Below are positions 17,969 through 26,371 of a DNA stretch of 62,923 nt, piece after piece. The notes below the pieces were generated by a model, which was not told the origin of the DNA, ran no database searches, and saw only the letters and a program-made list of their open reading frames with translations. A program made the translations under genes and the position numbers. The DNA is from Bacillota bacterium. GTDB taxonomy: Bacteria; Bacillota; Clostridia; Lachnospirales; Lachnospiraceae. Location of the stretch: the NCBI GenBank assembly GCA_023391695.1, contig JAEWAK010000071.1, positions 1 to 62,923 on the forward strand, written 5' to 3'. Each line of letters begins with the position of its first letter. Within the stretch, counting starts at the first letter, position 1.

Positions 17969-18135
17969 GTTACTATTCACAGCCCTGCTAAAACATGCAG
18001 TTCTGTGAACAGTAACACGCTATGCGATGCACACAAAACGCAAAACACGCGTTTGGGCGCTTCAATACTCCGGTTTTCTGTGACTTTCGCTTCACTCACA
18101 AAAACACGTCGAGTTCAGCGGCTGTGAATAGTAAC
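17969..18135. repeat. 167-bp MITE-like element with 16-base inverted ends
   Basis: GTTACTATTCACAGCC and GGCTGTGAATAGTAAC are exact inverted copies at the two ends. The interior holds CACGCGT, TTCTGTGACT and CAAAAACAC blocks that recur in the same order at 22935-22993. There is no ORF, so it is a non-autonomous element or palindrome of unknown origin, placed just before the YkgJ gene. Confidence 0.6.
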
Positions 18136-18165
18136 AACATTACCACAATAACAGGAGGATAATTT

Positions 18166-18429
18166 ATGGAATGCCGAATCGGATGTGCTGCCTGCTGTAT
18201 CGCACCTTCCATCTCTTCCGCCATACCGGGTATGCCTGATGGCAAGCCTGCCGGTATAAGATGTATACAGCTTTCAAGTGACAATAAATGTAAGATATTT
18301 GGTACCAAAGAAAGGCCTGCCGTATGCGGCAGCTTAAAACCTTCCGAAGAGATGTGCAAGGCAAATGCACAGGAAGCCCTCTTATATCTTAAAGATTTAG
18401 AAGAACTTACTTCCGGTGGCAGCAAATAA
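18166..18429 (+). CDS. YkgJ family cysteine cluster protein
   Basis: The 87-residue protein has the CxxCC cluster start (MECRIGCAACCIAP), then RCIQLSSDNKCKIFGTKERPAVC, the YkgJ/zinc-iron chelate pattern with six or more conserved Cys. It presumably binds a metal or iron-sulphur centre; the function is unknown. AGGAGGATAATTT precedes the ATG. It converges on the DUF6179 gene. Confidence 0.8.
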   Translation: MECRIGCAACCIAPSISSAIPGMPDGKPAGIRCIQLSSDNKCKIFGTKERPAVCGSLKPSEEMCKANAQEALLYLKDLEELTSGGSK

Positions 18430-18480
18430 CTGACCGGTTTTATTGCATGTAATTATTTCCATGACAGCCGCCGGTACACA

Positions 18481-19755
18481 TTAAAGATTGGCAGCGTATT
18501 CCTTCAATGCCTTCTGCCAGTCTTTTTCATCCTCATTATCCAAATAATTAAACAGGGCGGTAATCTCAGATTTATTTAATAATTGGAACACTTCCGTTAA
18601 TTCATCGCCGAAAAAACAGATGTCCAATACTTCGGCCAAATCCCCCAAACTGTGTATATGCCTTTTAACCATGGCAATTTTATCGGTAGTATATCTGCAG
18701 TCCTGCATTTCTTCGATTAATTGCCTTAATTTTTCATCTTCCATCATCTGTCCGTCCTGATAATAGGAAGCCTCCTTCTTTTCTTCCCTTTTAAAGGATA
18801 GAAACAGCATTTCCAGTTTCTCCATAGCAAGCACATGAAAAAGCCTCTGGGACAGGGTAACCGCAGTCCTTTTCATATAAGCCAGAAGGTCCGCATCGTC
18901 AAATTCCATTTTGGAATGCAGCTTTTCTGCCGCATCGCTTAAGATTCCCTGCAAGCGGGATGCATCCTTGCCGGACAGCATTTTTTTTAAGGTGTTTTGG
19001 TCCCCTTCATTGATATCCAGCCGGTAAAAATCTTCATCCAGCAGGCCAAGCCCTAATGCATTGGTTAAGATAATTTCATAAATATTTATCAAATAATCCG
19101 AATAATCCTCATGATAGCCAGCCAGTAACTGACTGATGTACTTTTCCGGAAATCTCCTGCAAAAATCATTCTCCAGGGTAAAACGCGCCAGGTATTCCTT
19201 CATATATTCAATTCCGGCCAGATCCACGATATCCATGGACAACGGATAATCAATGCTTCCTCCGCCTTCCTGTGCCCCGTACTTTAAATCATAATCCCGG
19301 AAAAACTCCGGAATACCCTGTGACAGAGTGTTAATATACGCAAGATTGTTAATTTTCAGAGCTTTCTCCTGAAGGTTTTTTAACTGCTCCCCTCCGTCCG
19401 CAATATATTCCTTAACCTTCTCCGTTCCTTTTATAAATAAGCTTTCCGTACTTTCTGTTTTCAGAAGTTCAATCTGGCGGTCCACCTCCGGAATGGTTTT
19501 TAAATATACCCCGATACAATAACAGATGGATTCAAATATCCGCTGTGCCGTCTCCGTCCTGACCGAACTGCTTTCATTGCTGGTATACCGGCTTACCTGT
19601 TTTGTCAGTATACTTAATAAAGACATCTGGATCTTTTCGACCTGGTCATCCTCAAAAGCATTTACCTCATACCCCTCCTTCAGCAGGGATTTTAAATAAT
19701 AGGTGTTATTCAGGTTATTCTTAATAATCTCATATCTGCCTGATATTTCATTCAT
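18481..19755 (-). CDS. DUF6179 domain protein
   Basis: About 424 residues, soluble, helical, acidic, without signal peptide. It appears to belong to the DUF6179 family known from Firmicutes; the function is unknown. The start is MNEISGRYEI: GGGAG is six bases upstream. An in-frame ATG 11 codons earlier lies inside the repeated two-hairpin element and would translate it as MCALAHRWEFI, so it is not the likely start. Three tandem copies of that element precede the gene. Confidence 0.7.
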   Translation of the reverse strand: MNEISGRYEIIKNNLNNTYYLKSLLKEGYEVNAFEDDQVEKIQMSLLSILTKQVSRYTSNESSSVRTETAQRIFESICYCIGVYLKTIPEVDRQIELLKTESTESLFIKGTEKVKEYIADGGEQLKNLQEKALKINNLAYINTLSQGIPEFFRDYDLKYGAQEGGGSIDYPLSMDIVDLAGIEYMKEYLARFTLENDFCRRFPEKYISQLLAGYHEDYSDYLINIYEIILTNALGLGLLDEDFYRLDINEGDQNTLKKMLSGKDASRLQGILSDAAEKLHSKMEFDDADLLAYMKRTAVTLSQRLFHVLAMEKLEMLFLSFKREEKKEASYYQDGQMMEDEKLRQLIEEMQDCRYTTDKIAMVKRHIHSLGDLAEVLDICFFGDELTEVFQLLNKSEITALFNYLDNEDEKDWQKALKEYAANL

Positions 19756-19761
19756 AATAAA

Positions 19762-19940
19762 CTCCCATCTGTGCGCTAAGGCGCACATATAAATCAGGAT
19801 ATTGAAAAAACTGCCTTCGTTTTTTCAATTTACTCCCATCTGTGCGCTAAGGCGCACGTATAAATCAGGATATTGAAAAAACTGCCTTTATTTTTCAATT
19901 TACTCCCATCTGCGCGCTAAGGCGCACGTACAAATCCGAT
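19762..19940 (-). promoter_or_regulatory. Two-hairpin Shine-Dalgarno element, three tandem copies (B1-B3)
   Basis: Units of 70-71 bases start at 19762, 19833 and 19903. B1 and B2 each hold on the minus strand: hairpin 1 (TTGAAAAA / TTTTTCAA, loop with AAGGCAG), ATCCTGATTTATA, hairpin 2 (GTGCGC / GCGCAC), AGATGGGAG. B3 lacks hairpin 1 and has a mismatch in stem 2, so it looks decayed. Only B1 is adjacent to a start codon (DUF6179 gene). Confidence 0.7.
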
Positions 19941-20120
19941 AGGGTAACTCCAAATTTTACTGAGTATTCATTGCACTCTTTCATTTCTTCCAGTTGCTAC
20001 TGTTGCATTACTATAGGTAATCCCCTAAAATCTCCGTGCATAATAAACCTCCCTTAAATCAAACTTAACTTTTCAGTGGAGATCGGTGCCCGGCCGGAGC
20101 CTCCACCGAAACAGCCATAT

Positions 20121-20172
20121 AGCTGTGTAATAAGTCAGAGCCGCAGAAAAGCGAAATACGAATATCCGCTTT
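20121..20172 (-). repeat. Dispersed CAAAGCGGATATTC repeat, inverted copy
   Basis: On the minus strand AAAGCGGATATTCGTATTTC, CGCTTT, CTGCGGCTCTGACTTATTACACAGC. It shares the extended tail (CTGCGGCTCT..ATTACACAGC) with the copy at 36258-36310. Confidence 0.55.
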
Positions 20173-20211
20173 AACCAAAATAATATTTTTCAAGTATTTT
20201 TCAAAAACCCA

Positions 20212-20240
20212 TTGACATTCCTTCGAAAATATGCTATAAT
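20212..20240 (+). promoter_or_regulatory. Strong housekeeping-type promoter
   Basis: TTGACA (20212-20217) and TATAAT (20235-20240) are separated by exactly 17 bases on the plus strand. A start near 20247 would give a transcript that meets a terminator at 20333-20371, well before the next gene. Confidence 0.75.
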
Positions 20241-20246
20241 TTAAAT

Positions 20247-20371
20247 AATTATAATCTTTTACCAAATATTCCATTTAATTATTATATCATTGCGTTTCAT
20301 CTGCGTCAATGTTTTTTCTTATAAAAAGGTATGGATTAACAAAAATTACTTTTGTTATCCATACCTTTATT
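20247..20371 (+). ncRNA. Candidate small RNA or attenuated leader
   Basis: About 125 bases lie between a consensus promoter and a strong hairpin (AAAGGTATGGAT / ATCCATACCTTT plus ATTTTTAT). No ORF with a ribosome site is present. It may be a free small RNA or a leader whose readthrough feeds the peptidoglycan-binding gene at 20546. Confidence 0.4.
20333..20371 (+). terminator. Terminator downstream of the 20212 promoter
   Basis: AAAGGTATGGAT and ATCCATACCTTT form a 12-base stem, followed by ATTTTTAT. It could also work in reverse. Confidence 0.7.
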
Positions 20372-20462
20372 TTTATCTGGCAATTGTCTAAATAAATCGT
20401 GCATTAATTTGCAAATCCCGGATTCCGCTGTTATCTTTTTTAAACTAAATGCATATATAGAA

Positions 20463-20541
20463 ATAAATATATAGTAATAAAGCTGATATTTATGAGAAGA
20501 ACATACTACTCTGATTCTATGCGCCGTCGCAGATGGGAGCA
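20463..20541 (+). promoter_or_regulatory. Probable fourth locus of the two-hairpin Shine-Dalgarno element (D)
   Basis: Plus strand: ATAAATAT / ATATTTAT stem with loop ending AAAGCTG, a longer spacer, CTGATT, a short hairpin TGCG-CCGT-CGCA, then AGATGGGAG (20531-20539) and an ATG six bases on at 20546. Stem 2 is only four pairs and the spacer is longer than in the other copies, so chance resemblance is possible. Confidence 0.45.
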
Positions 20542-20545
20542 AAAT

Positions 20546-21820
20546 ATGTGTATGCAGAATTGTGGAATTTATCCTGGCTATGCAGGGGATCAATATTTTG
20601 GGATATTACAGGTATATGTTGTGTGTGAATTAGGATCCAGGCCTATTGAAGATGCAGAGGTACAAATATATCAAAAGAATGATCCGGATAAGCTTTTAGT
20701 AATTTTAACTACGGATATTTCCGGAAAAACCATTGAAATTAAATTGCCGGCACCTCCAATTGAATACAGCATGGAACCTACCGAATATCAGCCCTACTCG
20801 GAATACCGATTAATAATTACTGCCCCGGGACTTAGGACCATACAGATTGACGGAGTTCAGCTGTTGCCTTATATCACAACAATACAGCCCGTAAGAATGC
20901 CGCGCAGGACGGATGACTATGACGACACTGAAAATATTATCGTCATAAGGCCCCATTACCTGTTCGGTAACTATCCCCCAAAAATATATGAGGACGAAAT
21001 AAAAGAGCATTTGGAAACCGAAAGCCCGGGGACGATCATCATTCCGGACAGCATCGTTGTGCATGACGGACTACCCTCCGATATCACTGCGGTGAACTAT
21101 AATATAGCCTATAGGGATTACATAAAGAATGTAGTATCCTGTCAAATATATGCTACCTGGCCCCAGGAAACAATTTATGCTAATATTTTAAGCTGCCTGT
21201 CCTTTTCTTTAAACCGCATTTATACCGATTGGTATACCAGCAAAGGCTGTAATTTTAACATTACCTCGTCCACTGCCTTCGACCAGTTATGGATTTATGG
21301 CAGAAATATTGACAGTAACATCAGCATAACCGTAGATTATATTTTTAATCATTTCCTTTCCCTGCCGGATATAATACAACCCATCTTAACCCAGTCCTGT
21401 TTAGGGAAGATAGGGAGCTGTGAATATATGATGTCTTTATGGGGCTCAAAAAAACTTGGAGACCAGGCTTATACTGCAATTGATATATTACAGCATTATT
21501 ATGGTGATAAATTATATATCAACTTAACAGATAATATAGCCGGAATTCCCTTAATCTGGCCAAATAAGAATTTAGAAGAAGGTATAACATCAGAAGAAGT
21601 AAAATTTATGCAGGATAAACTGAGTATCCTCTCCCATGCCTACTCAGAAATACCAAAAACAGATACGGATGGGATTTATGATCAGGAAATGAGGGCTGCT
21701 GTCAGCGCATTTCAGAGAATCTTCCATCTCCCGGTTACGGGAATTATTGATGCGGCTACCTGGTACAAAATATCCCACATACATTCCGGTATCACACATC
21801 CTTCCAATTTATGTTTGTAA
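20546..21820 (+). CDS. Peptidoglycan-binding domain protein
   Basis: About 424 residues. Residues 15-130 resemble a beta-sandwich carboxypeptidase-regulatory-like domain (LQVYVVCELGSRPIEDAEV..). The middle contains a conserved PDSIVVHDGLPSD segment. The C terminus is a PG_binding_1 domain (FMQDKLSILSHAY.., then DGIYDQEMRAAVSAFQRIF, VTGIIDAATW). No signal peptide is seen. Relatives in Clostridia are thought to act at the spore or cell wall; this is family knowledge only. The start is taken at MCMQNCG because GGGAG lies six bases before that ATG; an in-frame ATG 18 codons earlier has no ribosome site. Confidence 0.75.
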   Translation: MCMQNCGIYPGYAGDQYFGILQVYVVCELGSRPIEDAEVQIYQKNDPDKLLVILTTDISGKTIEIKLPAPPIEYSMEPTEYQPYSEYRLIITAPGLRTIQIDGVQLLPYITTIQPVRMPRRTDDYDDTENIIVIRPHYLFGNYPPKIYEDEIKEHLETESPGTIIIPDSIVVHDGLPSDITAVNYNIAYRDYIKNVVSCQIYATWPQETIYANILSCLSFSLNRIYTDWYTSKGCNFNITSSTAFDQLWIYGRNIDSNISITVDYIFNHFLSLPDIIQPILTQSCLGKIGSCEYMMSLWGSKKLGDQAYTAIDILQHYYGDKLYINLTDNIAGIPLIWPNKNLEEGITSEEVKFMQDKLSILSHAYSEIPKTDTDGIYDQEMRAAVSAFQRIFHLPVTGIIDAATWYKISHIHSGITHPSNLCL

Positions 21821-21833
21821 ACTCATTTGACCA

Positions 21834-21870
21834 AACACGGGTTTGTATTTTTATTGATACCCACGTTTTT
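21834..21870 (+). terminator. Terminator of the peptidoglycan-binding gene
   Basis: AACACGGGTTTGTA and TGATACCCACGTT pair imperfectly and are followed by TTTTTTC on the plus strand, just past the stop codon. Confidence 0.6.
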
Positions 21871-21923
21871 TCAGAACGCCGGTCATAGAAGGAACAAGCC
21901 CCTATAGCTTAATATAGTAAATT

Positions 21924-22832
21924 CTATACCAGGCTATTTGCAATGTTTTTTAATACAGTTATATATATTTCTCCTAAATTACTTAAAGTAATATTTTTAT
22001 GGACAATATAACCCACATGGATTTCTTCGTCAATGTCTAAAGGCACCGCGATGATATCACTCCCGTTCAGCTCCGCACTGATAATGCCGGTTGAGATGGT
22101 ATAGCCGTTTAATCCGATTAACAGATTAAACAGTGTAGCCCGGTCACTTACCCGGATACTTTTCTTGTGTATCAGGGTACTTAAAATTTCCTCGGAAAAG
22201 TAAAAGGAATTGTATTCCCCCTGTTCAAAGGAAAGACAGGGATATTCTTTTAAATCTTCCAGGGTTACCAGCTGCCTTTTTGCCAGAGGATTTTTCACAC
22301 TGATGAATACATGGGGTTTTGCCGTAAATAATTTCTGGAAAACCAGGTCGTTCTCTTTTAAAAACCGGTGTATAATCTTGGTGTTAAATTCATTGAGGTA
22401 AAGAATTCCGATTTCACTTCTTAAATTCCTTACATCGTCAATAATATCATAGGTTTTGGTTTCCCGGAGGGTGAATTCATATTGCTCCATCCCGTTTTCT
22501 TTAATCAAATCCACAAAGGCGTTCACTGCAAAAGCATAATGCTGGGTAGACACCGCAAAATGCTGCTTGGCCGGCTTTGCATTCATATACCGTTTTTCCA
22601 GCAGTTCTGCCTGTTCCACCACCTGCCTGGCATAGCCTAAGAACTCGGTACCTTCCGCCGATATGCTGACCCCTTTATTTGTGCGGGTGAAAATCGTGAT
22701 GTTACTTTCATTCTCCAGCTCCTTTATGGAACCCGAAAGGCTGGGCTGGGTTATGAATAAGCTTTTGGCCGCTTCGCTGAAGGAACCTTTATCTGCTATT
22801 TCGATCGCATATTTTAATTGCTGTAAGGTCAT
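21924..22832 (-). CDS. LysR family transcription regulator
   Basis: About 302 residues. The N-terminal winged helix-turn-helix is MTLQQLKYAIEIADKGSFSE (helix-turn-helix AAKSLFITQPSLSGSIKELE), with a C-terminal substrate-binding domain. The start at MTLQQL has AGGAGG 11 bases upstream and is the normal LysR start; an earlier in-frame ATG overlaps that site. The target is unknown: no divergent gene with a shared promoter is present, since the next gene upstream is on the same strand. Confidence 0.88.
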   Translation of the reverse strand: MTLQQLKYAIEIADKGSFSEAAKSLFITQPSLSGSIKELENESNITIFTRTNKGVSISAEGTEFLGYARQVVEQAELLEKRYMNAKPAKQHFAVSTQHYAFAVNAFVDLIKENGMEQYEFTLRETKTYDIIDDVRNLRSEIGILYLNEFNTKIIHRFLKENDLVFQKLFTAKPHVFISVKNPLAKRQLVTLEDLKEYPCLSFEQGEYNSFYFSEEILSTLIHKKSIRVSDRATLFNLLIGLNGYTISTGIISAELNGSDIIAVPLDIDEEIHVGYIVHKNITLSNLGEIYITVLKNIANSLV

Positions 22833-22934
22833 GAAATGAAATACCTCCTGTATCACTTTATCATTTTTTGTAACTATTCAGTCTTATTGGCTTACCTTAA
22901 CCTTTTATGCCCAGAAATTATGCATTCATAATTT

Positions 22935-22993
22935 CACGCGTGTTAAAGCAGGAATTCTGTGACTGGCGCAGAGTGAGTGTCAAAAACACCTCA
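22935..22993. repeat. Partial copy of the 17969-18135 element
   Basis: CACGCGT, TTCTGTGACT, a CGC-containing block and GTCAAAAACAC appear in the same order as inside the 167-bp element, but without its terminal inverted repeats. Confidence 0.4.
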
Positions 22994-23050
22994 CGGTATT
23001 TAGTAAACCGGCTGCCGTTTTATGATATGGAAACTGCAAATATAAGCCGG

Positions 23051-24679
23051 TTACAATAAATGAAGTTTCTCCCCGAGCCTGCCCAGCTTTTTACCCATTG
23101 GCAGCTCATTTAATTCTTCTTTGGAAAAACATCTGAATATCAGTATAAATATCAGGTAAATGATCACGGCAACGAGTATTGAAAGAACAACCCCAAAAGC
23201 ATTGCTGCCTGCCCCGTAATACACAAGCCTGTAGCTTCCCCCTGCAAAAACACCCATTATAACAGCTGCCAGGCCCGGAAACACAAAGGTTTTTCTTAAC
23301 TCCTGCTTATATTGGAGGGATTTGGCTATGGATCTCCAATTTAAAATACAGACCAGCAGAGGGAAAGTAATATTCCCTATGATGAGTACATATATTCCTA
23401 AGTCTGTACAATAAAGCAGCAAAGAAACCAGTATTATGTGAAATCCAAGGGAAACAGCGGAATGGATAACCGGAAGCCGCATTTTATTCATTCCCTGCAG
23501 CATTGCCCCGGTTATGGTAGAGTAGGAATAAAATACGACCGCGGCAGAGCCCGTTATTAAAAGTCCGGCACTTATATCCGCATAGGAACCCAAACTCGGG
23601 AAAAGCAAGGTAACAATCGGCTTTGCCAAAACAGCCAGGCCAACCGCAGCAGGAAAAGCTATTACCATGTTAAACTTGATCAAAGCACCTGCCTTCTCCT
23701 TTAATTCACGGTATGCCCCTTTGGCAAAGGAAGCTGTCATACTCGGAATCGCGGAAGATGCCAGGGCTGAGGAGACCGCCACCGGAACATTAATAAGTAA
23801 ATTATACTGTGTATTAAATACGCCCAGTACATTATCGCTCTCTAAGGTAAAACCTTTCCAATGCATTATGTTTTTATAAATAAGATTATCCAAAAAATAT
23901 CCAAGCTGATAGACAGTCTGACTGAGCGCTATGGGTAAAATCGTAAACATAAGCATTTTAAAAATAGTACCATTTGACAATATGTAAGATTGCCTGTCTC
24001 TTTTCATCTTATTTTTAAGGACCGGCCTGTAGATACTGAAAATAAACCCTAAGAACAAAAGCGCAGACGCTGCCCCCAGCAGAGTCCCTAAAACTCCTCC
24101 TGCCGCTCCGTAGGCAAATATCTGTTCCGACGCGCTGTGGCTGTTCATAAATACATAGACAGCCCATATACTTACAATGGCATTTATGATTTGTTCCAGC
24201 ACCTGGGAGATGGCGGTCGGCAGCATGGTATTTTGCCCCTGGAATAAACCGCGCAATACGCCTAATATTGCCATAACGAGAATTGCCGGTGCCAGTACCT
24301 TAAGGGGTTTCGACAAGCCCATACTGTCTGGAAAGATACTTTCCAGAAATCCGGCCCCGAAATATAAAAATGCACTTCCTGCCCCTCCGAGCATTACCCC
24401 GTAAAAAAGTACTGTCTGAAAGATTCTATATGTATTTTTATACTCCCATCTAGCCGAATATAGGGATATTAATTTGGACACAGCCAGCGGAAGGCTGTAG
24501 GAGGATAAGGTTAAGATAACACTGTAGATGCTGAAAGCAATGGAATATAAGGTATTCCCTTCCGTCCCCAGCATGTTGGTCATGGGGATGCGGTATACCA
24601 TTCCGATGATTCTTGATATAATACCAGCGGCGGCTAAAATGCTGCCCTGCACCATAATACTGCTCTTGTTCTTTTTCAT
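23051..24679 (-). CDS. MurJ/SpoVB-type polysaccharide flippase
   Basis: About 542 residues with roughly 14 membrane segments, of the MOP exporter superfamily. The opening SIMVQGSILAAAGIISRIIG and MVYRIPMTNMLG segment is typical of SpoVB and related clostridial polysaccharide biosynthesis proteins that flip lipid-linked cell-wall precursors or sugars. The start is placed at MKKNKSS, with AGGGA upstream; 41 further open codons before it have no support. A sporulation or wall role is family inference. It is transcribed alone. Confidence 0.85.
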   Translation of the reverse strand: MKKNKSSIMVQGSILAAAGIISRIIGMVYRIPMTNMLGTEGNTLYSIAFSIYSVILTLSSYSLPLAVSKLISLYSARWEYKNTYRIFQTVLFYGVMLGGAGSAFLYFGAGFLESIFPDSMGLSKPLKVLAPAILVMAILGVLRGLFQGQNTMLPTAISQVLEQIINAIVSIWAVYVFMNSHSASEQIFAYGAAGGVLGTLLGAASALLFLGFIFSIYRPVLKNKMKRDRQSYILSNGTIFKMLMFTILPIALSQTVYQLGYFLDNLIYKNIMHWKGFTLESDNVLGVFNTQYNLLINVPVAVSSALASSAIPSMTASFAKGAYRELKEKAGALIKFNMVIAFPAAVGLAVLAKPIVTLLFPSLGSYADISAGLLITGSAAVVFYSYSTITGAMLQGMNKMRLPVIHSAVSLGFHIILVSLLLYCTDLGIYVLIIGNITFPLLVCILNWRSIAKSLQYKQELRKTFVFPGLAAVIMGVFAGGSYRLVYYGAGSNAFGVVLSILVAVIIYLIFILIFRCFSKEELNELPMGKKLGRLGEKLHLL

Positions 24680-25284
24680 CTGTTTATTCCCTATAAAATC
24701 TTTAAGTTTTACCAAATTAAAATTGGGGACTGGCTGGATATGGGCCCCTGTATTCCTGGTTAAGCAAAAAACCGGATCTTCACTGAGACAACCTAAGGTC
24801 AAGTATAAACGTTACTATCGTGGCAAAAATCCAATCTTTAATTATATCTTTCGTTGTTTTTCTATGTCGCTTTTATATTATAAAAAAATAGCAAATAATT
24901 CATTAATATTTTAAATTTTAACATACTTACAAAATAATACAAGTAAATTCAGCTCCTAATTTATAAATTCAAAACTTTATAAAACCAGTTTGAGAAGTGT
25001 TCAATCAGATATTTTTTATTTACGATAAGAAATTAAATGACAGTTTGAATAATACAGGAGATTTAATTTATATTACCAATAATTATTGTATATGTTAGAA
25101 AATATGATAAATTATTGAAATTTGGAAATAATTGCGTTATAATTTTTATGTACTAGTACAAATTTATGAAATTTCTCAGAATATTTTATAATGGGGGTGA
25201 ATTTGTTAAATTTTTTTATTCTGTAAACTGACAGCTATTGTACTTTATATCCTATAGCGTTCATAAAAAGATTTAACAAAGAAT
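24680..25284. other. AT-rich gap without recognised gene
   Basis: About 600 bases between divergent genes, strongly AT-rich from about 24830. No convincing ORF, hairpin or repeat was found. It presumably holds promoters for both flanking genes. Confidence 0.4.
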
Positions 25285-25482
25285 ATGCGTAAACGAGCAG
25301 TAGGAATTATTACAATTATTTTACTAATAATTTCTTTACCGGTAGGTTCTTTATTAGGAAATATCTTTTTAAACTTTGTTGATTTAATGCCAATAATGCA
25401 GGATGTATTTATTCTATTATCTATAATAATATGTGTAATTGGTTCATTAATATTTTATAATGCATTTTCAAATGATGATTAA
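25285..25482 (+). CDS. Small membrane protein, 65 residues
   Basis: Two hydrophobic segments (about residues 8-30 and 40-60) are separated by a short loop, with a positive N terminus (MRKRA) and acidic end (SNDD). There is no clear ribosome site; AAAGA is the best match. It lies in an AT-rich island and is followed by a hairpin terminator, which supports it being expressed. Function unknown. Confidence 0.5.
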   Translation: MRKRAVGIITIILLIISLPVGSLLGNIFLNFVDLMPIMQDVFILLSIIICVIGSLIFYNAFSNDD

Positions 25483-25522
25483 TTAGTACTTTTGAAAGGA
25501 TGCTTACAAAATTATACTACTA

Positions 25523-25569
25523 AAATAAGCGATTAATATCTTGTATACTAAGGTATTAACCGCTTATTT
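25523..25569 (+). terminator. Terminator after the small membrane protein
   Basis: AAATAAGCGATTAATA and TATTAACCGCTTATTT form a 16-base stem with one mismatch; a weak T/A-rich tail follows. Confidence 0.6.
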
Positions 25570-25663
25570 AATATATAAAATTATTAGTATAATGCCTCTT
25601 TTCACTGTAAGCATGTCAAAGGCAATTTCCAGAAACCGAAAGAACCTTGAATAAGTCCCCTAA

Positions 25664-26371
25664 TTATAAGTTCAGGACGGGGACTATATCCTGTATACTT
25701 TCAACTGCGGTTTTATTGTGTTTTGTAAATTCTTCATGATCATTATAATCCGTTTTGATCCCGATGAATTGTGCCTTTGCATTTTCTGCAAATTCCATAT
25801 CCGTAACGCTGTCCCCCACAATTAATAATTCACCGGAGGTAAGATTCATCTGCCTGCAGAAAGCATGCGCCATGTCCGGAAAGGGCTTTGGCCTGACGCC
25901 TTCTTCATTGTATCCGATAAAATCGAAATAACCAATGATTTCAGATTTATTCAGTCCGTTACAGGTAGAAAGCCCGGTATCTGCGGTAGCAACCCCCAGG
26001 GCATAACCTTTTGTTTTTAAATAAGCCAGTAATTCCTTTACCCCTTCCAGTGGTTTTATTTCCAGATTATCGGCCAATGCATTTTCTTCAAATAAATACA
26101 TCAATTCCTTATAGGTGATCCGGTCCGATTCCCGCCTGACAATTTCATACCATAGATCTGCGATCTGCGAAGTTGCCAGGTATTGAATTCTGCTTTCTTT
26201 TTCAAAATTATCCTTTTTAAATCCGGATACCCGCTTTAATTCCTCTATGGTTTCACCGGATATGGAATGGTGCACCTCCAGATCCGTAAGTACATTACCG
26301 ATAATACCGTGCCAAAGTGTCAGAAATTCCAATAATGTCCCATCCTTATCAAACAGTATTCCTTTGATCAT
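25664..26371 (-). CDS. HAD family phosphatase (phosphoglycolate phosphatase-like)
   Basis: About 235 residues. Motif I is ILFDKDGTLLEF, motif II GVATADTG, and motifs III/IV are KPFPDMA and IVGDSVTDMEFA. It should dephosphorylate a small phosphorylated metabolite. The start MIKGILFD has GGAGA upstream and overlaps the end of the PHP gene by about 23 bases, implying translational coupling. In this operon it may finish breakdown of a phosphorylated import product; that is inference. Confidence 0.88.
   Translation of the reverse strand: MIKGILFDKDGTLLEFLTLWHGIIGNVLTDLEVHHSISGETIEELKRVSGFKKDNFEKESRIQYLATSQIADLWYEIVRRESDRITYKELMYLFEENALADNLEIKPLEGVKELLAYLKTKGYALGVATADTGLSTCNGLNKSEIIGYFDFIGYNEEGVRPKPFPDMAHAFCRQMNLTSGELLIVGDSVTDMEFAENAKAQFIGIKTDYNDHEEFTKHNKTAVESIQDIVPVLNL

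Noticed and set aside
19756..19788. Longer start of the DUF6179 gene (MCALAHRWEFI)
   Set aside because: These codons are the hairpin and ribosome-site part of the repeated element; the next ATG has the ribosome site at correct spacing.
20065..20274. 69-codon minus-strand ORF near 20.1 kb
   Set aside because: It has no ribosome site, its end is made of the dispersed repeat, and the plus-strand promoter lies within it.
24430..24455. ACTCCCATCT inside the flippase gene, resembling the Shine-Dalgarno end of the repeated element
   Set aside because: It encodes ordinary residues (RWEYK) of a conserved membrane protein and has no hairpin beside it.
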